The notes under the pieces were generated by a model. It saw only the letters and a list, made by a program, of their open reading frames with translations. It had not been told where the DNA came from and did no database searches. Source: Haladaptatus sp. R4 (lineage in GTDB: Archaea; Halobacteriota; Halobacteria; Halobacteriales; Haladaptataceae). Taken from it: a DNA stretch of 64,000 bases. The position numbers were made by a program, and so were the translations under genes. The stretch's first letter is position 1. Each line of letters starts with the position of its first letter. Positions 36,198 to 46,652 of this stretch are shown piece by piece. The stretch covers positions 372,001 through 436,000 of the forward strand of contig NZ_LWHG01000028.1 of assembly GCF_001625445.1 (NCBI RefSeq). The letters run 5' to 3'.

Positions 36198-37075
36198 TGC
36201 GGTCACGATTACCGCTCCTCCTCGCCGTTTGTCTGGTGCTGGCAACCGTCAGCGGTTGTGTCGGACAGTTGCCCGATGACGACGCCGGTGCCGGTGTCGA
36301 AACGACTTCCCCGACGACGACTACAACGACCGATACGAACACGACACAACGGACACCGACCGCGACGTTCAGCGACGCGAAAGCCCACGAGGTCGTGGAC
36401 GACATCCGCGCGAAGCAGGAGAACATCAGCACGTACCACGCTGTCGAGGTGGAAAAACGGATCTACCACCTGCCGAACGGCAGTACGTATACTCGAACGA
36501 AGAAAGTCGATCGTTCGGAGCGGTACGCGGACGGGACGAAGCTTCTGCGAGTGGAATACCTCCACCCGACCAGGAACAGGATCATCATCGAAAACCGCAC
36601 GAATACGATAGCGTACGAAAGTGCGACGAACACGTACGACGTGAGTGACCGGCGCGACGGCCCCGCGCACTACTACATCAGCGGCGTCTACGAGGCCAAA
36701 CACGAGTTCGAAGCCGCGTTCGACCACGACGCGCTCACGTACCACGGGAAAACGCACGTACTCGGCCACGAGGTGTACGTCATCGAGTTCGACAATCCGA
36801 AGAAGCACTCCGAGAGAGCGTCGTGGTACAACTCGACGCTCTGGATAGACGCGCAAACCGGTGCACTCGTCAAGAGCAAAACGAACTATCCGCTACCGAT
36901 CGATCAGACGCTCGATCAGCTCAAGAACAGGTTCGAATCGGGCCATCAGAAATCGAAGAACGCAACCGTGATCCACAACGGAACGGTCGTCTCCACCTAT
37001 CGTGACCTCGCCGTGAATCAGAAACTGCCCGAGGGAACGTTCGCACCGCCGAAGAACGCGACCCGAGAGGACTGA
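36197..37075 (+). CDS. Lipoprotein, LolA-like outer-membrane-lipoprotein-sorting fold
   Basis: A 292-residue protein with a lipoprotein signal (LLLAVCLVLATVSGC) and a Thr-rich linker. The mature part reads as a LolA/LppX-like half-barrel: DDIRAKQENISTYHAVEVEKRI..., KLLRVEYLHPTRNRIIIENRTN, and LWIDAQTGALVKSKTNY. Many N-x-S/T sequons suggest surface glycosylation. Haloarchaea lack an outer membrane, so lipid or hydrophobic ligand binding at the cell surface is a guess. Confidence 0.75.
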   Translation: MRSRLPLLLAVCLVLATVSGCVGQLPDDDAGAGVETTSPTTTTTTDTNTTQRTPTATFSDAKAHEVVDDIRAKQENISTYHAVEVEKRIYHLPNGSTYTRTKKVDRSERYADGTKLLRVEYLHPTRNRIIIENRTNTIAYESATNTYDVSDRRDGPAHYYISGVYEAKHEFEAAFDHDALTYHGKTHVLGHEVYVIEFDNPKKHSERASWYNSTLWIDAQTGALVKSKTNYPLPIDQTLDQLKNRFESGHQKSKNATVIHNGTVVSTYRDLAVNQKLPEGTFAPPKNATRED

Positions 37076-37095
37076 TAACGGCGTCCCGCCGTTTT

Positions 37096-37953
37096 TTAGT
37101 ACTCGTAGAAGCCCTTGCCCGTCTTCTTACCCAAGTCGCCCGCATCGACTTTGCGCTTGAGCAGGTAGGCTGGCTTGTATCGGTCGCCGAGTTCCTCGAA
37201 GAGGGTTTCGCTGGCGTCGAGACAGATGTCCAGTCCGATGTGATCGGCGAGCGTGAGCGGTCCCATCGGGACGTTCGTTCCGAGCGTCATTCCCTTGTCG
37301 ATGTCCTCCTTGCTGGCGACGCCTTCGTCGTAGGCGCGGATGCCCTCGTTGATCCACGGCATGAGGATGCGGTTGGTGACGAAGCCGGGTTTGTCGTCGG
37401 ACTCCCACGTCTCCTTGCCGAGGTCCTCCGCGAGATCGTGGGCGAGCGTGACGACGTCCTCGTCCGTCTTCTCGCCGACGACGAGTTCGACGCCCTTCAT
37501 GATGGGGACGGGGTTCATGAAGTGGAGGCCGACGATTTCGTCCTCGCGCTCGGTCACGCTGGCGATGGTCGTGATCGAGAGCGTGCTGGTGTTGGTGGCC
37601 AGCACGACGTCCTCGGGGAGCACCTCGTCTAGGTCGGCGAAGATGTCCTGTTTGATCTCCATGTTCTCGACGGCCGCCTCGACGACGAAGTCACAGTCCG
37701 CGAGGTCTTCGAGGTCAGTCGTGCCCGTGATTCGGTCGACGGCGGCCTCGGCTTCCTCCTTGCTCATCTTCTCCTTGCCCACGAATCGGTCGAGACTTCC
37801 CTCGATGGTGTCGAACCCGTGCTGGACGAACTCGTCCTTGATGTCGCGCATAACCACGTCGTAGCCGTTCGTGGCGGCGACCTGCGCGATGCCGCTGCCC
37901 ATCGTCCCCGCGCCAACTACGCCGATACTGTCGATGTCGGAAAGCGAACGCAT
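37096..37953 (-). CDS. 3-hydroxyacyl-CoA dehydrogenase
   Basis: A 285-residue NAD-dependent enzyme. The N-terminal Rossmann motif is [17 protein letters not shown] near residues 11-27, then [12 protein letters not shown] and [12 protein letters not shown]. The catalytic region reads [15 protein letters not shown] with the His-Glu dyad, and the C-terminal domain has [13 protein letters not shown]. It oxidises (S)-3-hydroxyacyl-CoA in beta-oxidation. The acyl-CoA ligase (21 kb), MaoC (46 kb) and carboxylase genes fit the same metabolism. Confidence 0.92.
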   Translation of the reverse strand: MRSLSDIDSIGVVGAGTMGSGIAQVAATNGYDVVMRDIKDEFVQHGFDTIEGSLDRFVGKEKMSKEEAEAAVDRITGTTDLEDLADCDFVVEAAVENMEIKQDIFADLDEVLPEDVVLATNTSTLSITTIASVTEREDEIVGLHFMNPVPIMKGVELVVGEKTDEDVVTLAHDLAEDLGKETWESDDKPGFVTNRILMPWINEGIRAYDEGVASKEDIDKGMTLGTNVPMGPLTLADHIGLDICLDASETLFEELGDRYKPAYLLKRKVDAGDLGKKTGKGFYEY

Positions 37954-38120
37954 GATGGCAAGTGCTGCCGGAACCGTTGTAAGGATAGCGGAACGCTGGC
38001 GAGAAAGCCGAACCGAACTGCCGTGATATCTGAAATGTGCGACATCTCCGGACAGTAACGAAACGGATAGGTCGTGTACGAAACATTAATGGGGGTCGGG
38101 TGGGAGAAAGAAACGAATCG

Positions 38121-38696
38121 GTGAGGGACGTGAGGGAACACGAGACACGCGAAACGGCCGAGACCGAAACGACGGACGTGAAATACGTCGGGCCAGCGAC
38201 GGCGGCGGTCATCGAGGACGCGCCGTTCGACGTAACGGATATCCGAAATCGCACCGCCTCCTACGAGATGTTGCGCGAGGCAGGCGTCCATCCGGGCGTC
38301 GCTGGCCATCTGCGCCGGGAACACTCCCTGTCGTGGTCGTTCGAGTCCGGCAACGACCTGACGGACCGTTCGAGTCAAATCCGTGGCCTGCAGGACGGCG
38401 AGCGTGCGTGGATTGCCGCCAGTTCAGGCGATTGGGAGGCCGAGACGACCGAAACCGCGACGGACGGAAGCGGTGACGCCGAGGCGGAAGAGGCAGCGTG
38501 GCGCGACCGGAGTAGCCCGGACCCCGTGACCGACGTGCCGGAAATCGACGACGAACTGGCCGGTGAACTCGCCGAAGCGGGCATCACCTCGGTTCGAAGT
38601 ATGGCCATCGCCAACCCGGAACGCGTGGCGGACTCGTTGGCCTTCGATTTGACTCGTGTCGCGAAATGGCGCGATTCGGCCCACGAGCTATTGTGA
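38121..38696 (+). CDS. Helix-hairpin-helix protein (DUF7409-like)
   Basis: About 191 residues with two HhH-like modules. The first is DVKYVGPATAAVIEDAPFDVTDI; the second, near the C-terminus, is IDDELAGELAEAGITSVRSMAIANPERVADSL. The linker is acidic. HhH pairs bind DNA or protein, and the function is not known. GTG 38121 is suggested by a TATA-like cattaat at about 38085; GTG 38100 and further upstream starts are possible. Confidence 0.65.
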   Translation: MRDVREHETRETAETETTDVKYVGPATAAVIEDAPFDVTDIRNRTASYEMLREAGVHPGVAGHLRREHSLSWSFESGNDLTDRSSQIRGLQDGERAWIAASSGDWEAETTETATDGSGDAEAEEAAWRDRSSPDPVTDVPEIDDELAGELAEAGITSVRSMAIANPERVADSLAFDLTRVAKWRDSAHELL

Positions 38697-38812
38697 ATTT
38701 ACTACTATCGTAGTTTCCCATTCTCACAATAGAGCTACTGAGAACCCCGAAATCAATCGTTTAGGTTCGACCGTTACCAGTACACTCTTATATATCGTCG
38801 GCGCAGTTGCGC

Positions 38813-39603
38813 ATGATGATTCCGCTGACTGACTCGCAAGTCACGCGAGACGGCAAAGCACTTATTCTCGCCCACGATCACGGCCTGGAACACGGGCCTC
38901 GGCCGACTTCGGTTCCGTTCCGGAGACGCTGGACCCCGAGAAGGTTTTCGAAACCGCAACCCACGACGCAGTTACGTGTCTCGCGGTTCAGAAAGGCCTC
39001 GCGGAGACGTACTACCCCTCCTACGAGGACGACGTCAACCTCCTCGCCAAACTCAACGGGACGAGCAACCTCTGGATGGGCGAACCGTACTCGCCACAGA
39101 ATTGGACGGTCGATTACGCCGCCGAACTCGGCGCGGACGCCGTCGGTTACACCGTCTACTCCGGGTCGAACAACGAGACGAGGATGTACGAGGACTTCCG
39201 CGACGTGCAGGAACGGGCACACCGCGAATACGACATGCCCGTCGTCATGTGGTCGTACCCGCGTGGACAGGGTCTCAAGAACGACACGAAAGAGAGCACC
39301 ATCGCCTACGCGACCCGAATCGCGCTCGAAATCGGCGCAGACATGGCGAAGGTCAAGTACCCCGGAAGCCGCAAGTCGATGGAATGGGCCGTCAAGTCCG
39401 CCGCCGACATGCCGGTCGTCATGAGCGGCGGGTCGAAGACCAGCGACTACGAGTTCCTCTCCAGCGTCGAAGCCGTGATGGACGCCGGTGGTTCCGGACT
39501 CGCCGTCGGTCGCAACGTCTGGCAGCGTGATGACCCCGAGCGAATCCTCGACGCACTCGAAAAGGTCATCTTCGACGGCGCGACCGCCGACGAAGCGCTC
39601 TAA
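38813..39603 (+). pseudogene. fba: Class I fructose-bisphosphate aldolase (archaeal DhnA type), frameshifted
   Basis: Begins MMIPLTDSQVTRDGKALILAHDHGLEHGP with a TATA box (cttatata) about 25 nt upstream. One base is missing at about 38898. The next frame continues with ADFGSVPETLDPEKV, KLNGTSN, VVMWSYPRGQGLKND, AKVKYPGS (Schiff-base lysine region) and MSGGSKTSDYEFL to the TAA at 39603. Rejoined length is about 264 residues, normal. It would convert fructose-1,6-bisphosphate to two triose phosphates. It is directly followed by fructose bisphosphatase. Loss in a live cell seems unlikely, which argues for a sequencing error. Confidence 0.85.
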
Positions 39604-39605
39604 CG

Positions 39606-40493
39606 ATGGAGACGGTTACAAAAATCATCGATGTCGTCGCGGCCGCCGCGCCGGAAATCCGTGGCGGTCTCACCGGCCGCCGTCGAAAGGCGGACGAGGA
39701 AAACCCAAGCGGGGAAATCCAGATGGCCGCAGACGTCTGGGCCGACGAGTACCTCGAATCGGAACTGACGGCTATCGACGGCGTCGGCGAGTTCGCCAGC
39801 GAGGAGCGAGAGGCGGTCGTCGATTGCGGCGACGGACTGTCGGTCGCTATCGACCCGCTCGACGGCTCGTCCAACCTCAAATCCAACAACTCGATGGGGA
39901 CCATCGTCGGAATCTACGATGCGCCGCTCCCGGCGAGGGGAACGGACCTCGTCGCGTCGGCGTTCGTCCTCTTCGGTCCGATCACGACGATGATGGTCGC
40001 CCGTGACGATTCCGTGACCGAGTACGTCATCGAGGATAGCGCGGTGCAAGGCACCGCCGATAAGTCGAGCGGTGAAACACCGCGAGACGGGGAACACCGG
40101 GTCGTCACCGAGGACGTGACGCTCCCCGACGACCCCACGGTTTACGGGTTCGGCGGCCGCGTTCCGGATTGGCCCGAGGCGTTCACCGCCTACGCGCGAG
40201 GGATCGAAGACGAACTCAAACTGCGCTACGGCGGCGCAATGATCGGCGACGTGAACCAAGTGTTGACCTACGGCGGCGTGTTCGCCTATCCCGGTCTCGA
40301 ATCCCGCCCGGAAGGAAAGCTTCGCTTGCAGTTCGAGGGGAACCCGATGGCGTACATCATCGAATCCGCCGGTGGCCGGTCGTCCGACGGCGAGAAATCC
40401 ATCCTCGAAGTGACGCCCGAGCGACTGCATCAACGGGTACCGCTCCACATCGGGAACGCGAACCTCATCGAACGACTCGAAGCCGCGCTGTAG
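39606..40493 (+). CDS. fbp: Fructose-1,6-bisphosphatase class I
   Basis: A 295-residue sugar phosphatase. The metal-site motifs are ASEEREAVV near residues 65-73 and IDPLDGSSNLKSNNSMGTIVGIY; the substrate region includes FGGRVPDWPEAF and YGGAMIGDVNQVLTYGGVFAYP. It carries out the irreversible step of gluconeogenesis. It starts two bases after the aldolase stop, so both are one operon, as in other haloarchaea. Confidence 0.93.
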   Translation: METVTKIIDVVAAAAPEIRGGLTGRRRKADEENPSGEIQMAADVWADEYLESELTAIDGVGEFASEEREAVVDCGDGLSVAIDPLDGSSNLKSNNSMGTIVGIYDAPLPARGTDLVASAFVLFGPITTMMVARDDSVTEYVIEDSAVQGTADKSSGETPRDGEHRVVTEDVTLPDDPTVYGFGGRVPDWPEAFTAYARGIEDELKLRYGGAMIGDVNQVLTYGGVFAYPGLESRPEGKLRLQFEGNPMAYIIESAGGRSSDGEKSILEVTPERLHQRVPLHIGNANLIERLEAAL

Positions 40494-40520
40494 TCGGATT
40501 TCGGTTTTCGATCTTTTTCG

Positions 40521-42915
40521 TTAGCTGCTATTCGTCGGCGTCGTCCGTGGCCCGGTCGTCGTCGCAACGGTCGTCGGAGCAGCAGTCGCCGTCGGTCCGC
40601 CGACCGTCGTCCGTGCCGCAGTCGTTCCATTCGTGCCGCTCACCTGTCGGATACACCTCTGCACGTCGTTTTGCTGCACGGTCGCGACGTCTGGTTGTTC
40701 GAATCGAAGAACGTCGCGTTGACGAAGACGTATCCCGGAACGCCGAGGTTCGCCGTCGAGTTCGTCCACGTCACGTTGCCGTCGGCCGCCGGTTGGAAGT
40801 CCCCGGCGGAGATGTTCTGTGTCACCAGCACGCCCGACTGCGGGTTCGAGGCGTTGACCAACAACGCCTGCATTCGGTAGTCATCGGGTTGCGTCGCGTT
40901 CGCCGTGATCCGGGTGCAGGACAGGTTCGCCGATAGCGGTGCGGTCGGCGGTGCGGTCGTCGTTGTCGTGGTGGCGTTCGGTGTCGTAGTGACGTTCGGC
41001 GTCGTTGTCGGCGTCGCGGTGGCGTTCGGCGTGGTGGTCGTGGTAGCGTTCGCCGTCGTGGTTGGTGTCGTCGTGACGCTCGTGGTAGCGTTCGCCGTCG
41101 TGGACGGCGGTGCGGTCGTCGATGTCGTTGTCGGTGTCTGTGTCGACGTCGTCGCGGGTTGTGCCGATGTCGTGGTCGGCGTCGCTGTGGTCGACGTCGA
41201 AGTCGGCGACGGAGTCGCCGTCGCCTCGCCGCCCGCTCCCCGTTGTGCCACCGACTGGAGCGTTTTCGGCGGAGCGTTCGCCCCCGACTTCACTCGGTTT
41301 GCCGCCTGTTCGGTCCCCGAAACCGCCGTTTGCTGAATCTGGCCCGCGCTGTTCACGTTCCCTTGCGTGGCGGACTGCGTCGCACCGGCGGCCGCGCCGA
41401 AGGTAATCGCCTGAATCTGCGTGACCGAGGCTTTCTGCACCTGCGTGATTCCACCCACAGCGGCACCCTGCGCGCGGCTTGTATCTGCGTGACGTTCGCC
41501 TGCTGGCTCTGGGAAACCGCGCCGTTCGCCGCACCTCGCGTCGCTGCCTGCACCTGTGAGATGCTCGCCTGCTGGCGCTGACTCGCCACGACGCCGCCTT
41601 TGCACGCCCCTCTTGCGGCGGCTTGCACCTGCGTGACGCTCACCTGTTGGCTCTGGGTAATGGCCCCTGCCGCCGCCCCAGCACAGGCCGACTGAATCTG
41701 GGTGATTCGAACGGTCTGCACCTGCGTGACTCCGCCCTGTGCCGAACCCTTCGCGGCGGCCTGAATCTGTTTGACGTTCACGACCTGCTTCTGGACGGCA
41801 CCTTGGGTCGCACCTTGTGCCGCCCCCTGCGCGACGATTTGAATCTGCACGATGTTCACGACCTGCACCTGCGTGATGCTCAACGCCCCAACCGCCGCAC
41901 CGCGACAGGCCGACTGAATCTGTGAAACGGTGGCTCCCTGCGCCTGTGTGAGTCCACCCGTCGCCGCGCCTTGCGCGGCGACTTGTATCTGTGTGACGCT
42001 CACCCGCTGGACTTGTGAGACGGCCCCCGCCGCCGCACCGCGGCAGGCCGCTTGAATCTGTTCGACGTTCACCTGCTGAATCTGTGTCGCACCCCCTCTC
42101 GCCGCGCCCATCGCGGCGACTTGAACCTGCTTCGCGTTCGCGGTCTGTGCTTGTGCGGCCCCGGTCGCCGCGCCCTGTGCCGCCGCCTGCACCTGCTGGA
42201 CCGAAACGCTCTGACGCTGGTCGAGCGCGCCGAACGCCGCACCCTGTCCGGCCTCCTGAATCTGTGAGACGCTCGCTCCCTGATTCTGCACCGCACCGGT
42301 CGCCGCACCCTGTGCGGCACCCCGCGCCGCCACTTGTACCTGCGTGATTTTCACCCGTTGGCTTTGAGCGACTGCACCGTGGCACGCGCCGAACGCCGCG
42401 GCTTGTATCTGCGTGACGTTCGCCTGTTGAGTCTGGGAAACCGCGCCGGTCGTTGCCCCCTGTGTCGCTACCTGTATCTGGGTGACGTTCACGTCCTGAC
42501 TCTGGAGGAGTGCACCGTGTGCGGCACCGCGTGCCGCGGCCTGAACCTGTTCGACGCTCGCCGATTGATTTTGTGAGACAGCCTGCGTCGCCCCCTGTAC
42601 TGCGGCCTGTCGCTGTTCCTGACTGATGGAGACGCCTTGTCGCTGTGCCAACGCGGCCCCCTGTGTGGCACCGCGAGCGGCCGCCTGCTCACGGGTCGAA
42701 CGGTTCGAATCGGCCTGTAACAGTTCACTCCTTCCGTCGTTCACCGACAGTACGGGGAGCGTTGCCGCCGACTCCCCGACCGGGGGTGCCGACGCCTCCA
42801 TCGACTGGGTGGATGACGCCGTGCCGGAGTTGGTGGGAGAAACGACGGCGATGCTTGCGATGCTGACGAGGAAGACGAGTCCGACCGCGACTACTGCCCG
42901 TGTGAATCGGTCCAT
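40521..42915 (-). pseudogene. Large exported repeat protein: ~18 units of a 23-residue QIQ/glycine-zipper repeat, twice frameshifted
   Basis: Starts at 42915 with a signal or anchor helix (FTRAVVAVGLVFLVSIASIAVV). From about residue 75 there follow some 18 tandem units with the pattern QxAAxGAAxGAVxQxQxxxVxQI, usually 23 residues long, each with a GxxxG step and a Gln-alternating strand. A Thr/Pro/Asn-rich linker with many NAT sequons comes next, then a ~110-residue beta-rich domain with two cysteines (LSCTRI..., VQRCIRQV) and a Thr-rich tail. One base is missing at ~41472 and another at ~40691; rejoined length is about 797 residues. It is probably a cell-surface or matrix protein. I recognise no family. 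Confidence 0.75.
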
Positions 42916-43218
42916 AATATACGACTCACACGCGCGAGACGCACGTCAACCGGAGCCATCGTTAATTCCGTTTCCTCACGTCCCCGGCCGGTTGTGATCG
43001 TTGACACGAGGTAGCGTCGCCCGACGATTCCGGCAATCGTTGCGAGCCATCGTGGTAATCGAAATTTCGCGCTGACGAGTGACAACCGAATATAGTCGGT
43101 GGTGTACTTATTGGAAATAAATTTATTCGGGCCGATGATTTCATCTCAGTTGGCACGTTTCTAGGTGTCTAGATTCACCATTCTTTATCTATGCTGGTCA
43201 ACTCCTCTTGAGCGTCGC
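42916..43218. other. Divergent intergenic region with a 12-bp palindrome
   Basis: About 300 bp between the repeat protein and the DUF7344-like gene, with no gene seen. AATAAATTTATT at 43118-43129 is a perfect palindrome. A TATA-like ctttat (43183-43188) lies about 31 nt before the ATG at 43219. Confidence 0.5.
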
Positions 43219-43641
43219 ATGAGCAATGAGTCACCATACCGTGACGACTCGGGGAACCGCCCGTCGGGACATCCGCCCCACGTACTTCGTGCCGAACCAG
43301 GAGTGAGTAGACCGTCTTTCGACGACATCTTCGAACTCCTGTCGGACAAGCGGAGACGATACGCAATCCACTACCTTTCAACGACTGCGGATGGCGTAGC
43401 AACGCTGTCCGACCTCGTAGAACAGGTCGTCGAGTGGGAAACGGAAACGTCGCCCAACGACGTTCCGGACGATTACCGACGACGTATCGAAGCATCCCTT
43501 CATCACACACACCTCCCAAAACTCGCTGACGCGAACATCATCGATTACGATGCACGGAGCGAATCACTTCGGTACTGGGGGCAACCAGTGCTCGAAGAGT
43601 ACGCGGAGCACGTCGCGGCCATGGAACTGCCGGACCAGTAA
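43219..43641 (+). CDS. DUF7344-like winged-helix protein
   Basis: About 140 residues. After a disordered start, PSFDDIFELLSDKRRRYAIHYLSTTADGVATLSDLVEQV forms the first helices of a haloarchaeal winged helix (DUF7344-type, from memory). LHHTHLPKLADANIIDYDARSESLRYWG is the recognition helix and wing. It is probably a transcription regulator. The upstream GTG 43165 was rejected because of the TATA position. Confidence 0.75.
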   Translation: MSNESPYRDDSGNRPSGHPPHVLRAEPGVSRPSFDDIFELLSDKRRRYAIHYLSTTADGVATLSDLVEQVVEWETETSPNDVPDDYRRRIEASLHHTHLPKLADANIIDYDARSESLRYWGQPVLEEYAEHVAAMELPDQ

Positions 43642-43782
43642 CCACGTCTCGACCCCGCTCCGGTCGCCCTTCTCCCCTTAGACGATTCTTTCTCCACTCT
43701 CCCCCGTCTCCGCCCCTCGCTCGAAAATATTGTCGCGATAGAAAGGGAAAACGGTTTGAAATCCCTTCGCGCATTCTCATTC

Positions 43783-45485
43783 ATGAAAGTCCGTATCGGT
43801 GAAGGGGCGACCGACGAGGAAGCCTCGGCGATCGCCAGTGCACTCGCCGAGCACGTCGGCAGCGAGGTGGAAGTGTTCGTCGGTGACGAAACGGAACCGA
43901 CCGTCACCTGGGACGACCCCGGCGAACCGCTGGAGGACGACCTCGGACCGACCGAGCGCGAGGAACTGCTCTGGGAAGAGATCGAGGAGATCGAGTTGGG
44001 CGGTCCGGAGAAGTACAAGGAGCGCCTCTCCGAGAAGGGAAAGCTATTCGTTCGGGACCGACTCGACCTCTGGTTCGGTGAAGCGGGAATCAAGTTCGAG
44101 GACGGCCGGTTCGCCGAGTTCGACGCGGACGACCAACTGCCCGCCGACGGCCTGCTCACCGGCGCGGCCACGTTCGAGGACCGCGACCTGCACTTCATGG
44201 CGAACGACTTCACGGTCAAGGCCGGAAGCATGGCCGCCAAAGGAGTCGAGAAGTTCCTGCGCATGCAACAGCGGGCGCTTCAGAACGGGAAACCAGTCCT
44301 CTATCTGATGGACTCCTCGGGCGGGCGTATCGACCAGCAGTCCGGGTTCTTCGCCAACCGCGAAGGTATCGGGAAGTACTACTACAACCACTCGATGCTC
44401 TCGGGGCGTGTTCCACAGATCTGCGTGCTCTACGGGCCGTGTATCGCCGGTGCGGCGTACACCCCCGTCTTCGCCGATTTCACCATCATGGTCGAGAACA
44501 TGTCCGCGATGGCCATCGCCTCGCCGCGGATGGTACAGATGGTCACCGGGGAGGACATCAGCATGCAGGACCTCGGCGGCGCGCACATGCACGCGGCGGA
44601 ATCGGGAAGCGCGGACCTCGTCGCCCGCGACGAGGAACACGCCCGCGAACTCGTGGCGGACCTCATCACGTATCTCCCCGACAAGGCACACGAGAAACCG
44701 CCTCGAAGCGAACCGAAAGCGCCGAAACTGTCGCCGGACGGCATCGACGAGGTCATCCCGTCGAGTCCGAACCGGGCCTACGACATGACCGACCTCGTAG
44801 AGCGCGTGGTCGATTCGGATTCGTACTTCGAACTCAGGCCTGAGTTCGGCGGCGAAATCATCACGGCGTTCGCCAAAATCGACGGCCGTCCGGTCGGCAT
44901 CGTCGCCAACCAACCGGCACAGCGCTCGGGTGCCATCTTCCCGGACGCGCCGAGAAGGCGGCCGAATTCATCTGGAAGTGTGACGCCTTCGAGATTCCGC
45001 TCCTCTACCTCTGTGACACGCCGGGATTCATGGCCGGGTCCGGAGTCGAGAAGGACGCGATCCTGGAGAAAGGCAAGAAGATGATTTACGCCACCTCCTC
45101 GTCCACCGTCCCCAAAATCTCAGTCGTCGTCCGGAAGGCGTACGGTGCGGGAATCTACGCCATGTCCGGCCCCGCGTACGACCCCCAGAGCGTCATCGCG
45201 CTCCCGTCCGGCGAGATCGGCATCATGGGTCCCGAAGCGGCGATCAACGCGGTGTACGCGAACAAGTTGAACGACATCGAGGACCCGGAGGAACGCGCCC
45301 AGCGCGAGCAGGAACTCCGCGAGGAGTACCGCGAGGACATCGACGTGCACCGCATGGCGAGCGACATGGTCATCGACGACATCGTCCCGCCGAGTACCCT
45401 CCGCGAGGAACTCGTCCAGCGCTACGACTTCTACGCCGGTCTCGAAAAGGACCTCCCGGACAAGAAGCACGGGACAATCCTGTAA
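43783..45485 (+). pseudogene. Acyl-CoA carboxylase carboxyltransferase (PccB-like) with N-terminal extension, frameshifted
   Basis: The main domain carries the carboxyltransferase signatures GKLFVRDRLDLWF, LYLMDSSGGRIDQQSG, GPCIAGAAYTPVFADF and, in the second frame, VVRKAYGAGIYAMSG with IALPSGEIGIMGPEAAINAV. One base is missing at about 44948. Rejoined length is ~567 residues, against about 515 for usual PccB. The extra ~50 residues (MKVRIGEGATDEEASAIASALAEHVG...) look like the small epsilon/PccX-type subunit fused in front. It would carboxylate propionyl- or acetyl-CoA with a separate biotin subunit that is not in the window. Confidence 0.82.
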
Positions 45486-45662
45486 TCGGACGACGGGAAC
45501 CGACATCTACTTTTCACGTCCGAACGGCGAAATGACCGTATGAATATTATTCGAATCAGACAGTAGCACCCACTTGAACACCGGGTGAGCCGATAAGGCA
45601 CTTCATAATAAAGCACCGTTCAGGCGTATCCGAGATGACGTGGAACTACCGCGCCATCACCT

Positions 45663-46010
45663 ATGAGTCATCAGCAGTTCTCTTACCGCTATCAACGCAC
45701 TGGTTGGTTCGATTTCGGCGACGTGGAACGACTGCTCTGGGCCGTCGTCCTCCACGCGCTGGTCGGCGACCTGGTTACGACGTACGTCGGGTTACAGGTG
45801 GGACTCGCCGAATCGAATCCGGTCGCGCGCGGCGCGCTCGGCCGATTCGGATTCCTCTCGCTCGTCGGCCTGAAGACGTTCGCGTTGGCCGTCGGATTCG
45901 TCTGCCGGACGCTCGTTCCTCGACAGTACGTCACGCTCGTCCCCGCCGGACTCGCGTTCCCGTGGGTGTTCGCCGTCGTCGTCAACCTCTCCCTGTTCAC
46001 CCGACTGTGA
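45663..46010 (+). CDS. DUF5658-like membrane protein
   Basis: A 115-residue protein with three hydrophobic segments and the motif VERLLWAVVLHALVGDLVTTYVGLQVGLAESNPVARGAL, typical of DUF5658-type proteins (from memory). Function is unknown. It is convergent with the MaoC gene. Confidence 0.7.
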   Translation: MSHQQFSYRYQRTGWFDFGDVERLLWAVVLHALVGDLVTTYVGLQVGLAESNPVARGALGRFGFLSLVGLKTFALAVGFVCRTLVPRQYVTLVPAGLAFPWVFAVVVNLSLFTRL

Positions 46011-46022
46011 AACCTCCTCTGT

Positions 46023-46487
46023 CTACTCGGCGTTCGCCTTTTTGAGCGACAACGCCGTCCTGTCGAACTCGCAGACGAGCGTCTCGTCCTCACCATCGAT
46101 CTTGAACACCTCGACGTGCATGGTGACGACTCCGCGCTCGCCGTCGCTCGTTTCGCGTTTGTCGGTCACGGTGGACTGTGCCCGAATCGTGTCGCCGTGG
46201 AACACCGGGTTGGGGTGCGAGACGTTGTCGTAGGAGAGGTTGGCGACGATGGTTCCGTCCGTCGTGTCCGGGATCGAGACGCCGACCGCGATGCTCATCG
46301 TATAGAGACCGTTGACGAGGCGCTCGCCGAACTGGGTGTCGGCCGCGAACTCGGCGTCCAGATGGAGCGGCTGTTGATTCATCGTCATATCACAGAATTT
46401 CTGATTGTCGGCTTCGCTGATAGTGCGCCGCCTCTCGTGTTCGATAGTCCGGCCCACCTCGAACTCCTCGTAGTACAGTCCGGTCAT
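46023..46487 (-). CDS. MaoC-like (R)-enoyl-CoA hydratase/dehydratase
   Basis: A 154-residue hot-dog protein. YYEEFEVGRTIEHERRRTISEADN is followed by QPLHLDAEFA, FGERLVNGLYTMSIAVGVSI and NPVFHGDTIRAQSTV. The N-x-x-P-L-H-x-D pattern is the MaoC hydratase motif. It hydrates an enoyl-CoA; the substrate is not known, but chain-length or mesaconyl-type variants exist in haloarchaea. The start at 46487 is preferred to 46592, which adds unmatched residues. Confidence 0.85.
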   Translation of the reverse strand: MTGLYYEEFEVGRTIEHERRRTISEADNQKFCDMTMNQQPLHLDAEFAADTQFGERLVNGLYTMSIAVGVSIPDTTDGTIVANLSYDNVSHPNPVFHGDTIRAQSTVTDKRETSDGERGVVTMHVEVFKIDGEDETLVCEFDRTALSLKKANAE

Positions 46488-46652
46488 GGCAAAATTTGGG
46501 TCAGCGGTGGGAAAAATCCTGTCGGTCTCCGCCGGGTCCGTTGCAACCGTTCCAACCGTTGCACGGCCGATAGCGGGGTGTAACCGGTTCATAACAAAGT
46601 AGACAGTATTCGAGTATCTGGACAGTCAGGCGGAATTCAGGTCTGGAGGAAT

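Noticed and set aside
40640-42385. 581-codon ORF in a different frame within the repeat protein
   Set aside because: Only its 3' part is the true frame after the indel; the 5' part is an out-of-frame reading of the same repeats.
41480-42700. Regular DNA repeats suggesting a CRISPR array
   Set aside because: The ~69-bp period encodes a 23-residue protein repeat; units vary at wobble positions and there are no identical repeats with unique spacers.
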